From positions 165,937 through 229,936 of the forward strand of contig VWVT01000011.1 of assembly GCA_008638415.1 (NCBI GenBank): a stretch of DNA of 64,000 nt, read 5' to 3'. The position numbers were made by a program, and so were the translations under genes. The DNA comes from Nocardiopsis sinuspersici (GTDB lineage: Bacteria > Actinomycetota > Actinomycetes > Streptosporangiales > Streptosporangiaceae). Shown piece by piece: positions 8,265-16,621 of this stretch. Each line of letters opens with the position of its first letter. Within the stretch, counting starts at the first letter, position 1. Below the pieces are notes generated by a model, which had not been told where the DNA came from, did not search any database, and saw nothing but the letters and a program-made list of their open reading frames with translations.

Positions 8265-10550
8265 ATGGCAATGTCGGCAGGTTTCCCCACGGGCGAGGAG
8301 CTGCCGGAGCGCATCGGCCACTACGTGATCCGCCGCCGTATCGGACAGGGCGGCATGGGCGTGGTGTACCAGGCCGAGGACCCCCGGACCGAGCAGTTCG
8401 TCGCGGTGAAGGTCCTCAAACCCGAGGTCGCGGGGGACCACATCGCGCGGGCCCGGCTCGCACGCGAGGTCGAGACCATGCGCCGGGTGCACAGTCCCAA
8501 CGTGGCCGAGGTCATCGACGCCGACACCCAGGCCGAGCTGCCGTGGGTGGTCACCGAGTACATCCCGGGCCCGACCCTGGACGCGACCGTCACCGACCAC
8601 GGCCCGCTGCGCGGCCGCGCTCTCACCCGCTTCGTGACCGGCCTGGCCCGGGCGATCAAGGACATCCACGAGGTGGAGGTGATCCACCGCGACCTCAAGC
8701 CCGGCAACGTGATCATCTCCAACGGCGAGCCGATCGTCATCGACTTCGGCATCGCGCACGCCGTGGACGGCGCCAAGCTGACCCAGACCGGCACGTTCGT
8801 CGGCACGCCCAGCTACCTGTCCCCGGAGGTCATCGAGGGCACCGACCTGGGCCCGGCCACCGACATCCACGCCTGGGGCGGCACCGTCGCCTTCGCCTCC
8901 ACCGGCCGCCCGCCCTACGGCGCGGGCTCCTTCGAGGTCATCTTCTTCCGCATCCTCAACGGCGAGATCGACATGGACGGGATGCACGAGGCGCTGCGGC
9001 CGCTGGTCAACCGCGCCGTCTCCCGCGACATGGCGAGGCGCCCCACGGCCGCGCAGCTGGTCGAGGAGACCGGCCGGCTCAACCTCGACCTGCCCTGGAC
9101 CGAGGACGTCGGCGGCCGGCCCACCGGGCTGACCGGCAGCCACACCGTGTACAACCCGTCCGTGGGCGGACTTCCCGAGTCCGACCCCGCCGGCCGCGGT
9201 GGTGCGGGCGGCGCGGCCGCGGCGGGAGCCGCGGGTGCGGGACTCGGCGGCGCCGCCGGCTACCTGGCCGGGCGCGCGTCCGGGGGCGACGAGGGGTGGG
9301 GTCCCTCGCACACGAGCAGCGGGGCCAACCAGGCCGCCGCTTCCTGGTCCCTGCCCAAGGAGCCCCCGCACCAGACCTCCTCGGCCCACGCGAACGGCTG
9401 GGAGGGCGACCCGGAGGCCACGGACGACCTGTCGGGCGCCGCCGGCGACGCCCGGCGGGGCTGGGACGCCGACGAGGACGCGACCGACGACCTCGGGGGC
9501 GGCACCCAGCGGATCACCCCCAGCGGTTCCGACGACCTGGACGACCCGCAGGGAACCATGCGGATCAACCCGGTCGGCGCCGGGGACGACCTCGACGACA
9601 TGCAGGGCACGCGGCGCTTCCAGCCGGGTGAGCCGTCCCGCGACGAGCCGCAGGGCACCATGATGATGGACCCCGTGGACGCGAACGGCTACGGGAACGA
9701 CCACGGGTACCGCCCCGTCGCGGAGGACGAGGGGCACCAGGCCCCGCAGACCCAGTTCTTCAACACCCCGCTGCACAAGGGTGACTTCGGCGACATCCTC
9801 ACCCCCGTGGGCGACGACCGCCACAGCGGCCGGACGCAGGAGTTCGAGGAGGACGCGTACGAGGAACGCGGCGGCTGGCTGAGCCGGTTCAGGCGCGGCA
9901 GCAACGACCGGATGGGCGACTACCTCCGGGGCGGCGACGACGAGTACGACGACGAGGAGTACGAGGCCGAGGCGTGGCGGATGCACCCGCTGGTGCTCAT
10001 CCCCGTCATGCTCTCGCTGGCCGGTGTGGCCCTGTGGTTCCCGTGGTTCGGCATCCTGCTGGGCATCGTGGTCATCGCCGGACTGAGCGCCCTGGACGTG
10101 GTCAAGGCCGAGCACGCCCGCCGCCTGCAGACGCGCGGACCGCGCAGCTCCGACACCATGGTGGTGGCGCTGAGCTTCCCCTGGGCCTTCGGGCGCATGG
10201 TGCTGCGCACGGTCGGGTTCGGCCTGGTCTACCTGCTGGTCGGGGTCCTGGTCGGCATGGTCTACGCGCAGCTCGTGGAGACGGGCAACCACGGCGCCAA
10301 CTACACCGGTTCGTTCGCCGTCTTCGTGATGGTCCTGCTCAGCTACATCATGCCGAGCGGGCGCGGGGCGCGGCACCAGGCGGTGTGGCTGGTCGAGCGG
10401 GTGCGGTTCCACAACCTGTACCTGTACATCGGCGTGGTCATCGGCATCCTGCTGCTGACCATGCTGATCATGTCCATCGGTCTGAGCGCGGCCCCCGCCT
10501 GGGCCCCGTGGGGCGGCCCGTCGGACTGGTTCGCTTCCGGTTCCGCCTAG
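8265..10550 (+). CDS. Membrane-anchored Ser/Thr protein kinase
   Basis: This 761-residue Hanks-type kinase starts at an ATG with GAGGGG 12 bases upstream. The kinase domain spans about residues 17-275, with glycine loop GQGGMGVV (about 27), ATP-anchoring Lys in VAVKVL (about 48), catalytic HRDLKPGN (about 140) and DFG (about 160). A long disordered region follows (about 285-560). It contains Ala/Gly-rich sequence, acidic stretches and four degenerate repeats with the core QGTxR near residues 412-468. The C-terminus has about five hydrophobic segments (from about residue 570). The multi-spanning C-terminus replaces the single helix plus sensor domain common in PASTA or NHL kinases. Substrate and signal are unknown. 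It is a single-gene unit with its own terminator. Confidence 0.93.
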   Translation: MAMSAGFPTGEELPERIGHYVIRRRIGQGGMGVVYQAEDPRTEQFVAVKVLKPEVAGDHIARARLAREVETMRRVHSPNVAEVIDADTQAELPWVVTEYIPGPTLDATVTDHGPLRGRALTRFVTGLARAIKDIHEVEVIHRDLKPGNVIISNGEPIVIDFGIAHAVDGAKLTQTGTFVGTPSYLSPEVIEGTDLGPATDIHAWGGTVAFASTGRPPYGAGSFEVIFFRILNGEIDMDGMHEALRPLVNRAVSRDMARRPTAAQLVEETGRLNLDLPWTEDVGGRPTGLTGSHTVYNPSVGGLPESDPAGRGGAGGAAAAGAAGAGLGGAAGYLAGRASGGDEGWGPSHTSSGANQAAASWSLPKEPPHQTSSAHANGWEGDPEATDDLSGAAGDARRGWDADEDATDDLGGGTQRITPSGSDDLDDPQGTMRINPVGAGDDLDDMQGTRRFQPGEPSRDEPQGTMMMDPVDANGYGNDHGYRPVAEDEGHQAPQTQFFNTPLHKGDFGDILTPVGDDRHSGRTQEFEEDAYEERGGWLSRFRRGSNDRMGDYLRGGDDEYDDEEYEAEAWRMHPLVLIPVMLSLAGVALWFPWFGILLGIVVIAGLSALDVVKAEHARRLQTRGPRSSDTMVVALSFPWAFGRMVLRTVGFGLVYLLVGVLVGMVYAQLVETGNHGANYTGSFAVFVMVLLSYIMPSGRGARHQAVWLVERVRFHNLYLYIGVVIGILLLTMLIMSIGLSAAPAWAPWGGPSDWFASGSA

Positions 10551-10576
10551 ACGTCGCCGTGGCGCCGGACGCCGCC

Positions 10577-10617
10577 GACGCCCTCCCTCCCGCCGCGGGG
10601 GAGGGCGTCGTCCTTTT
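10577..10617 (+). terminator. Terminator after the kinase gene
   Basis: An 11-bp perfect stem (10577-10587 with 10599-10609) has an 11-base loop and is followed by GTCCTTTTCC. It lies 26 bases after the kinase stop codon. Confidence 0.8.
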
Positions 10618-10780
10618 CCTGACCGTCACCGGTGGTGTGACCGGTTCCGCAGGGACCCGTGGCGACTAGGGTGGAAACCGGGGCCGGATTCCCGTACCGG
10701 TGCCGTGAGCCGCGGCGAACGCCGGCGGCCGGTGCCGCGGGGGTGTCCGGGGTTGCCTCGGTCACACCGGGGGCCCCGGG
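10618..10780. other. Intergenic sequence between kinase terminator and etf promoter
   Basis: The whole gap between the kinase gene and etfB is 416 bases. This part shows only GC-rich sequence without a convincing gene or signal. The rest of the gap holds the kinase terminator, the etf promoter/operator and a short ORF. Confidence 0.4.
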
Positions 10781-10809
10781 TTGGCCTCCAAGCTACTAGC
10801 CAGTAACAT
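10781..10809 (+). promoter_or_regulatory. etfBA promoter with overlapping palindromic operator
   Basis: TTGGCC (10781-10786), a 17-base spacer and TAACAT (10804-10809) form a good housekeeping-type promoter. The spacer and -10 overlap a palindrome TACT-AGCC-AGTA (10794-10805), a typical position for a TetR-type repressor site. The predicted transcript would start at about 10816-10818, exactly at the ATG of the short upstream ORF. No regulator gene lies next to it. Confidence 0.55.
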
Positions 10810-10817
10810 TTGGCTGT

Positions 10818-10970
10818 ATGAGCACACTGCGGGACCTGTCTGACATGAAGACGGCCCCGCCGTCGGATGACCGAACGGCATTCGGCATTGTTGGCATCAC
10901 GGGGCGCGCCAGCGTCCGACCGCCGCACGGCGGATCCATGGAGTGCAGGGAGGTCGGCCACCGGCCATGA
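10818..10970 (+). CDS. Possible 50-residue leader ORF coupled to etfB
   Basis: An ATG at 10818 opens 50 codons that end in TGA at 10968-10970. This stop overlaps the ATG of etfB as ATGA. With the -10 box at 10804-10809, the mRNA would begin at or next to this ATG, so translation would be leaderless. Its codons contain more A and T in third positions than neighbouring genes, and I recognise no family. It may be a translated leader that couples to etfB rather than a functional protein, or it may be chance. Confidence 0.4.
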   Translation: MSTLRDLSDMKTAPPSDDRTAFGIVGITGRASVRPPHGGSMECREVGHRP

Positions 10971-11746
10971 ATATTGTCGTTTTGGTCAAGCAGGTCCCGG
11001 ACACGGCGACCGAGCGGAAGCTCAACGCCGATGACAAGACGCTCGACCGCGCAGCGTCCGACGGCGTCATCAACGAGCTCGACGAGTACGCGATCGAGGA
11101 GGCCCTCCTTCTCAAGGAGAAGCACGGCGGCGAGGTCACCGTCCTGACGATGGGACCGGACCAGGCCACGGACTCCATCCGCAAGGCCCTGTCGATGGGC
11201 GCGGACAAGGCCGTCTTCGTCAACGACGACGCGCTCCACGGCTCGGACGCGCTCCAGACCGCCTACGCGCTCGCGCAGGCCCTGGGCACCATCGAGTACG
11301 ACGTGGTCGTGCTGGGCTCGGAGTCCACCGACGCCCGTACCGGCGTCGTCGGCGCCGCGCTCGCCGAGTACCTCGGCCTGCCGCAGCTCACGTTCGCGCG
11401 CAAGGTCGACGTCGACGGCAGCACCATCAGGATCCAGCGTCAGACCGACTACGGCTACGACGTCGTCGAGGCCCAGCTCCCGGCGGTCGTCTCCGTGGTC
11501 GAGAAGATCAACGAGCCCCGCTACCCGTCCTTCAAGCTCATCATGCAGGCGAAGAAGAAGCCGGTCGACAAGAAGTCCACCGCCGACGCGGGCATCGACA
11601 CCGGCAGGGTCGGCCTGGCCAACGCCGCCACCGAGACCGTCGACTTCGCCGCCGCGCCGCCGCGCGCCGCGGGCACGGTCGTCAAGGACGAGGGCGACGG
11701 CGCCGCCAAGGTCGCCGAATTCCTCGTCGAGAAGAAGTTCGTGTAG
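10967..11746 (+). CDS. etfB: Electron transfer flavoprotein, beta subunit
   Basis: This 259-residue protein is the small subunit of the ETF heterodimer, which carries electrons from acyl-CoA dehydrogenases to ETF-quinone oxidoreductase. The N-terminus MNIVVLVKQVPDTA and the internal LGSESTDARTGVVG and RQTDYGYDVVEAQLPAVVSV regions are typical of EtfB. The ATG at 10967 has GGGAGG about 13 bases upstream and overlaps the stop of a short upstream ORF. etfA follows after 33 bases. The family call is secure. Confidence 0.95.
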   Translation: MNIVVLVKQVPDTATERKLNADDKTLDRAASDGVINELDEYAIEEALLLKEKHGGEVTVLTMGPDQATDSIRKALSMGADKAVFVNDDALHGSDALQTAYALAQALGTIEYDVVVLGSESTDARTGVVGAALAEYLGLPQLTFARKVDVDGSTIRIQRQTDYGYDVVEAQLPAVVSVVEKINEPRYPSFKLIMQAKKKPVDKKSTADAGIDTGRVGLANAATETVDFAAAPPRAAGTVVKDEGDGAAKVAEFLVEKKFV

Positions 11747-11779
11747 GTCCGGCGAGAGACTCAGGAAGGTTCAAGGATT

Positions 11780-12724
11780 ATGGCTGAGGTCCTCGTCCTC
11801 GTCGACCACGTCGACGGACAGGTCAAGAAGGTCACCGCCGAGCTGCTCACCGCCGCCCGCCGTATCGGCGAGCCCGCGGCAGTGTGGGTCGGCGACGGTG
11901 CGGAGTCGGGCAAGGGCGCGCTGGCCGAGTACGGCGCGGAGAAGGTCTACGTGGCCCCGGCCGAGCTGGGCGACTACGTCGTCGCCCCCAAGGCCGAGCT
12001 GCTCGCCAAGCTCGCCCAGGACAAGGGCGCCGCCGCGATCCTGGTCTCGGCCACCGCCGAGAACAAGGAGATCGCCGGCCGCACCGCCGTCAAGCTGGGC
12101 TCCGGCGTGCTCACCGACGTCGTGGACGTCAACGCCGAGGTCGTCACCGAGCACAGCATCTTCGGTGGCGGCGTCGTCACCCACGCCCGCGTGCGCACCG
12201 GCGTGCCGGTCGTCGCCGTCCGTCCGAACTCCGTTCCGGCCGAGGCCGCCACCGGCGCCGCGGTCGAGGAGGCCGTGTCGGTGGAGGTCTCCGAGGCCGC
12301 CAAGACCGCCAAGGTCGTCGAGCGCGTCTCCGAGGAGCAGGGCGAGCGCCCCGAGCTCACCGAGGCCGCGATCGTGGTCTCCGGTGGCCGCGGCGTCGGT
12401 TCCGACGACTTCTCCGTCGTCGAGAACCTGGCCGACTCCCTCGGCGCGGCCGTGGGCGCCTCCCGCGCCGCCGTCGACGCCGGCTGGTACCCGAACCAGT
12501 TCCAGGTCGGCCAGACCGGTAAGACGGTCAGCCCGAACCTGTACGTGGCCCTCGGTATCTCCGGCGCGATCCAGCACCGCGCGGGCATGCAGACCGCGAA
12601 GAACATCGTCGCGGTCAACAAGGACCCCGAGGCCCCGATCTTCGAGCTGGCCGACTTCGGCGTCGTGGGCGACCTGCACACGGTCGCCCCGCAGCTCACC
12701 GAGGAGATCAAGAAGCGCAAGTAG
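11780..12724 (+). CDS. etfA: Electron transfer flavoprotein, alpha subunit
   Basis: This 314-residue FAD-binding subunit partners with EtfB. The N-terminal domain (about residues 1-185) is a nucleotide-binding-like fold. The C-terminal FAD domain contains [12 protein letters not shown] (about 200), then [19 protein letters not shown] and [11 protein letters not shown] (about 245-290), the standard FAD-contacting motifs of EtfA. AAGGTTCAAGGA precedes the ATG. It forms an operon with etfB and is followed by a strong hairpin. Confidence 0.95.
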   Translation: MAEVLVLVDHVDGQVKKVTAELLTAARRIGEPAAVWVGDGAESGKGALAEYGAEKVYVAPAELGDYVVAPKAELLAKLAQDKGAAAILVSATAENKEIAGRTAVKLGSGVLTDVVDVNAEVVTEHSIFGGGVVTHARVRTGVPVVAVRPNSVPAEAATGAAVEEAVSVEVSEAAKTAKVVERVSEEQGERPELTEAAIVVSGGRGVGSDDFSVVENLADSLGAAVGASRAAVDAGWYPNQFQVGQTGKTVSPNLYVALGISGAIQHRAGMQTAKNIVAVNKDPEAPIFELADFGVVGDLHTVAPQLTEEIKKRK

Positions 12725-12742
12725 TACCGCGCGCCCGATCCC

Positions 12743-12776
12743 GAACGCCCGGCCAGGTCCTCCTGGCCGGGCGTTC
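12743..12776 (+). terminator. Terminator-like hairpin after etfA
   Basis: A 15-bp perfect stem (12743-12757 with 12762-12776) closes on the tetraloop TCCT. There is no U-tract, as is common for actinomycete hairpin terminators. Confidence 0.7.
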
Positions 12777-12847
12777 GCGCTGTGGGGGGCCGTTTCCGGC
12801 GGTGCGGGCCGGGTAGGCGGGACGCACGGCGGTGAGCGGGAGGGCCG

Positions 12848-13726
12848 ATGGCGACGGGATCGGCGAAGATACGCGCGGGGCGGCGCGTGGTGCGGGTGCG
12901 CAGGCCCGACAAGCCGCTGTTCGGCGAGAACGGTGCGACCAAGGAGGACCTGGCGGAGTACCACGCCAGGATCGCGCCCCTGATGCTGCCGCACGTGCGC
13001 GACCGGCCCGTCGCCCTGGAGCGGTTCCCGGACGGGGTCGGGGCGCAGGGCTTCTTCGTCAAGCACCCGTCGGTCCCGGACTGGGTGCGCACCGTGGAGA
13101 CCAGCGGCGGGCGGATGATGGTGTGCCAGGACGCGGCGGCGCTGGTGTGGTGCGCGGACCAGGCGGCGATCACCGTGCACGCCTGGCAGTCCAGGGAGCC
13201 GAACCTGGGCCGCCCCGACCGTCTGGTGATCGACCTGGACCCCGCCGGCGACGGCCCGGAGGCCTTCGACGCCTGTAGGGCCGCCGCCCGGGACACGCGG
13301 GAGGTGCTCGACGACCTGGGGCTGGCCGCGTACGTGATGACCAGCGGGTCCAGGGGGCTGCACGTGCGCTCGCCGCTGCGCCCGGAGGTGGACGACCAGG
13401 GGGTCCGGCGCCTGGCGGAGGCGGTCGCGGGCCGGATCGCGGCCCGGCGCCCGGACGAGCTGACCACCGAGGTGCGCAAGGCCGCGCGGGGGGACCGGTT
13501 GTTCGTGGACTACCTGCGCAACGGCCTCGAACAGCTCGCGGTCGCCCCGTACTCGGTGCGTGCCAGGCCGGGCGCGCCGGTCGCGGCGCCGATCACCTGG
13601 GAGGAGCTGGACGGACTGGAGTCGGCCCGGGCGTTCACGATCGGCCTGGAAAGGGACGGGTGTCCGTTCGCGGGCATGGGGCGGCACGCCCGGTCCCCGC
13701 GCAGGGCCCTGGAGCGGCTGGGCTGA
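12848..13726 (+). CDS. LigD-type polymerase/primase domain protein (stand-alone)
   Basis: This 292-residue protein matches the archaeo-eukaryotic primase-like polymerase domain of LigD, which fills gaps and adds nucleotides during bacterial non-homologous end joining. The N-terminus carries the typical LTxPDKxLF-like segment ([15 protein letters not shown]). The metal-binding DLDP motif is at about residue 127, TSGSRGLHV at about 164 and RLFVDYLRN at about 216. There is no ligase or phosphoesterase domain, and no Ku gene is in the window. GGGAGG precedes the ATG. A separate ligase and Ku are presumably encoded elsewhere. Confidence 0.9.
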   Translation: MATGSAKIRAGRRVVRVRRPDKPLFGENGATKEDLAEYHARIAPLMLPHVRDRPVALERFPDGVGAQGFFVKHPSVPDWVRTVETSGGRMMVCQDAAALVWCADQAAITVHAWQSREPNLGRPDRLVIDLDPAGDGPEAFDACRAAARDTREVLDDLGLAAYVMTSGSRGLHVRSPLRPEVDDQGVRRLAEAVAGRIAARRPDELTTEVRKAARGDRLFVDYLRNGLEQLAVAPYSVRARPGAPVAAPITWEELDGLESARAFTIGLERDGCPFAGMGRHARSPRRALERLG

Positions 13727-13852
13727 GGGGCCGGGAGGCGGGAGCGCCCCCGGCCGGGCGCACGGGAGGGCGGTGCCCACGGAAGAGGTGCCGCGCCTCC
13801 GGTTCCGCGTTACCGTGTTCCTCCGCGACGGAAGCGGTGGGGAGCGGCGGAC

Positions 13853-14134
13853 ATGGGACTGAGGAAGCGCCTGGGGGAGTGGTTCGGCGGGCGGAGGGAG
13901 GCCAGTCCCCCGGCGCCCGAGCGGCTCCGGGCGCAGGAGGAGCAGCGGACGCTGGACGCGATGCACCGGCAGATCGACGCCGTCCACGCCGAGCTCCTGC
14001 GGATGGGGGACACGCTGTCCCCGGAGGCGGCGCGCGTGGTGTCCGCTGAACCGCCGCGCTTCGCGACCGTGGAGGAGGCCCGGGCCCATATGCGGTGGAT
14101 CCGCGCGGTGCTCGCCAAGGGCCTCGGGGGCTGA
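13853..14134 (+). CDS. Small hypothetical protein
   Basis: This is a 93-residue soluble, charged protein with no recognised family. The N-terminus MGLRKRLGEWFGG looks like an amphipathic basic helix. The middle (about residues 30-60) is helical and may form a coiled coil, and the C-terminal RWIRAVLAKGL is another amphipathic helix. A purine-rich GTGGGGAGCGG lies upstream of the ATG. It sits between the LigD-type gene and the aldehyde dehydrogenase on the same strand. It is likely real from its codon use, but function is unknown. Confidence 0.6.
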   Translation: MGLRKRLGEWFGGRREASPPAPERLRAQEEQRTLDAMHRQIDAVHAELLRMGDTLSPEAARVVSAEPPRFATVEEARAHMRWIRAVLAKGLGG

Positions 14135-14267
14135 GACCGCACCGGTCCCGGGCAGGGCGGCCCCGAAAGTCGCTGAACAGTTGGCCAAGAGGCGGCAAGT
14201 CCCGTTGCCCGCGCACGGACGCCGGGCCACCGTGGCAGGCAGCGACGCCTACGCGGGGGAGATGCCG

Positions 14268-15752
14268 ATGCACGCCGACCAGCGGCCGAGCGCCTACACG
14301 GGACTGGACCGCATGCCCATCGGAGGCCGGTGGCGCCACGGATCCTCCGGGACCGTCTTCCAGGACGTCAACCCCTACGACGACACGGTCCTCACCGAGA
14401 TCCGCCTGGCCGACGAGGGCGACGTGGACCTCGCCTACCGGGAGGCGGAGAGGGCGTGGCCGGAGTGGGCGGCCACCCCGGCCACCGACCGCGCCGAGCT
14501 GTTCCTGCGGGCCATCCGCGTCCTGGACGCGCGCCGGGCCGAGATCGTCGACTGGCTCGTGCACGAGGCCGGCGCCGTCCGCGAGCGCGCCGAGTTCGAG
14601 TGGCGACTGGTGCGCAGCGGCATGGTCGAGGTCGCCTCCTACCCCACGCGGGTCACCGGCCGCATCCTGCCCGGCATCACCCCGGGCAAGGAGAACCGCG
14701 TCTACCGTGAGCCGCTCGGCGTCGTCACGGTGATCAGCCCGTGGAACTTCCCCCTCCAGCTCTCCCACCGCTCCGTCGCGCCCGCCATCGCCCTGGGCAA
14801 CACCGTCGTCCTCAAGCCCGCGGAGAACACCCCGGTCACGGGCGGGCTCCTGCTCGCGCGGATCTACGAGGAGGCCGGCCTTCCTCCCGGCGTGTTCAAC
14901 GTGGTCATCGGCAAGGGCGGTGAGATCGGGGACGCGCTCGCCACCCACGAGGCCTCCCGGATGATCTCGTTCACCGGGTCCACCGAGGTCGGCCGCCACA
15001 TCTCCCGGCAGGCCCCGCTCAAGAGGCGTTCGCTCGAACTCGGCGGCAACGGCCCCCTGGTGGTGCTGGAGGACGCCGACCTGGACCTGGCCGCGGACGC
15101 CGCCGTGTTCGGCTCCTACTACCACCAGGGCCAGATCTGCATGGCCACCAACCGGGTCGTGGCCACCGCCGGCGTCCACGACGAGCTGGTCGAGCGGATG
15201 CTCGCGCGCGCCAGGAAACTGCGGGTGGGCGACCCCGCCGACCCGTCCACCCAGATCGGCCCCGTCATCGACGACGACCAGCGCGACGGCATCCGGGACC
15301 TGATCACCCGGTCCGTCGAACAGGGCGCGCGGCTCCTGCTGTCCGGAGAGCCGGGCGGTCCGGCGGGCAGGGTCCTGCCGCCCCACCTGCTGCTCGCCTC
15401 CAACGAGGCTCCCAGCGCGTCCGAGGAGGTGTTCGGCCCGGTGGCCACGGTGATCCGGGCCGAGGACGAGGAGGACGCGCTGCGCATCGCCAACGACACC
15501 GAGTACGGCCTGTCCAGCGCGGTGTACACGCGCGACGCCGAACGGGGGGTGCGGTTCGCCCGCCGCATGCAGGCGGGCATGACCCACGTCAACGACGCCA
15601 CGCTCAACGACGAGGCCAACACCGCGTTCGGCGGCGAGAACCACTCCGGGCTCGGGCGCTTCGGCGGCGAGTGGGCGATCGAGGAGTTCACCACCGACCA
15701 CTGGATCAGTCTCCAGCACACGCTACGCAGGCTGCCCTTCGGCCTCGACTGA
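14268..15752 (+). CDS. NAD(P)-dependent aldehyde dehydrogenase
   Basis: This protein of about 494 residues belongs to the ALDH superfamily and oxidises an aldehyde to the acid. Key elements are SPWNFPLQLS (substrate/cofactor loop, about 160), LKPAENTP, FTGSTEVGRHI (Rossmann motif), LELGGNGPL with the general-base Glu (about 257) and GQICMATNR with the nucleophile Cys (about 290). Overall it resembles the vanillin/benzaldehyde dehydrogenase subgroup, but the substrate cannot be read from sequence. ATG 14268 is best spaced from GCGGGGGAG; ATG 14262 or an upstream start would add a few residues. It converges on the methyltransferase pair across a shared hairpin. Confidence 0.92.
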   Translation: MHADQRPSAYTGLDRMPIGGRWRHGSSGTVFQDVNPYDDTVLTEIRLADEGDVDLAYREAERAWPEWAATPATDRAELFLRAIRVLDARRAEIVDWLVHEAGAVRERAEFEWRLVRSGMVEVASYPTRVTGRILPGITPGKENRVYREPLGVVTVISPWNFPLQLSHRSVAPAIALGNTVVLKPAENTPVTGGLLLARIYEEAGLPPGVFNVVIGKGGEIGDALATHEASRMISFTGSTEVGRHISRQAPLKRRSLELGGNGPLVVLEDADLDLAADAAVFGSYYHQGQICMATNRVVATAGVHDELVERMLARARKLRVGDPADPSTQIGPVIDDDQRDGIRDLITRSVEQGARLLLSGEPGGPAGRVLPPHLLLASNEAPSASEEVFGPVATVIRAEDEEDALRIANDTEYGLSSAVYTRDAERGVRFARRMQAGMTHVNDATLNDEANTAFGGENHSGLGRFGGEWAIEEFTTDHWISLQHTLRRLPFGLD

Positions 15753-15783
15753 CCGGGGAGGCGCACCGGTGCGTGTTCCACCA

Positions 15784-15846
15784 CGGTGATCTTGCTCCCA
15801 GTGGCACTGTCGACGCTCCACAGTGACGCCAGGAGCAAGATCACCG
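15784..15846. terminator. Bidirectional terminator between convergent genes
   Basis: A 15-bp perfect outer stem (15784-15798 with 15832-15846) surrounds an inner stem-loop (CACTGT 15805-15810 with ACAGTG 15820-15825). It lies between the stop codons of the aldehyde dehydrogenase and the leftward methyltransferase gene. Confidence 0.8.
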
Positions 15847-15859
15847 CCGGCAGGCGCAG

Positions 15860-16621
15860 TCAGCGCCTGCGCAGCACCAGCAGCAGGTTCCAGGTGACGA
15901 TCTCGCGCAGCAGGGGTACGCGCACGACCGGTTTGGCCCACCCGGGCAGGTAGCGGGGGCGGACGTCCACCACGTCCACGTCGGAGCGTCCGCGCGTCCA
16001 GCGCAGCATCTCCTTGGCGTGGGCGGCGTACATGGTGCGGCCGAAGTCGTTCTTGGGCCGCCTCCCGTGGCGCCGCGCGAACCGCTCGGCCGCGTACGAG
16101 CCGCCCAGGTAGTGCCAGGGAGAGGTCTCGTGCCCGCCCCACGGCGACAGCCACAGCGTGTACGACAGGTACACCAGCCCGCCGGGCCGGGTCACCCGCA
16201 CCATCTCGTCGGCCATCCGGATCCGGTCCGGCACGTGCTCCAGCACGTTGGAGGAGAAGCACACGTCCACCGAACCGCTGCGCAGCGGCAGTTCCAGGGC
16301 GCTGCCCTGGACGCCGTGGGCGTCGGCCTCACGGCCGTGCAGGGTCATCTCGTGGGCGTCGGAGTCCACGCACAGGCAGCGCGCCCCGGCGGCGCGCAAC
16401 TCGTCGGCGAAGTAGCCGGGTCCGCCGCCCACGTCCACCACGAGCCTGCCGTCCAGGGGGGTGTAGGAGCGCAGTTGGGCGGCGGTGTCGCGGGCCAGGG
16501 TGCCGTAGAAGCGGGCGGGGTCGGTCTGCTCCACGCGGAAGGCGGCGAACAGTCCCGCCGAGCGGCCCAGGGTGGCGCGGAAGGGGACGGTGCCGTCGGC
16601 ACGGGCGGCCTCGCCGGTCAC
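15860..16621 (-). CDS. Class I SAM-dependent methyltransferase
   Basis: This 253-residue protein has motif I VVDVGGGPGYFADEL (about residue 62), acidic post-motif LCVDSDAHEM, then VCFSSNVLEHVPD and a motif III region VTRPGGLVYLSYT. It is a class I methyltransferase of the Methyltransf_11 type. The GTG start at 16621 overlaps the stop of the upstream methyltransferase as GTGA, so the two are translated as a pair. The C-terminal YLPGWAKPVVRVPLLREIVTW segment may contact the membrane. Both genes diverge from the GT-C gene of the envelope locus, which suggests a role in modifying a surface glycan or lipid carrier; this is inference. Confidence 0.88.
   Translation of the reverse strand: MTGEAARADGTVPFRATLGRSAGLFAAFRVEQTDPARFYGTLARDTAAQLRSYTPLDGRLVVDVGGGPGYFADELRAAGARCLCVDSDAHEMTLHGREADAHGVQGSALELPLRSGSVDVCFSSNVLEHVPDRIRMADEMVRVTRPGGLVYLSYTLWLSPWGGHETSPWHYLGGSYAAERFARRHGRRPKNDFGRTMYAAHAKEMLRWTRGRSDVDVVDVRPRYLPGWAKPVVRVPLLREIVTWNLLLVLRRR

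Noticed and set aside
7659-10412. Leftward 917-codon open frame opposite the Ser/Thr kinase
   Set aside because: The plus strand encodes an intact kinase with all motifs. The opposite frame is rich in His, Gly and Val without family match.
11771-14230. Leftward 819-codon frame opposite etfA and the LigD-type gene
   Set aside because: Both plus-strand genes are complete and recognised; this is a shadow frame.
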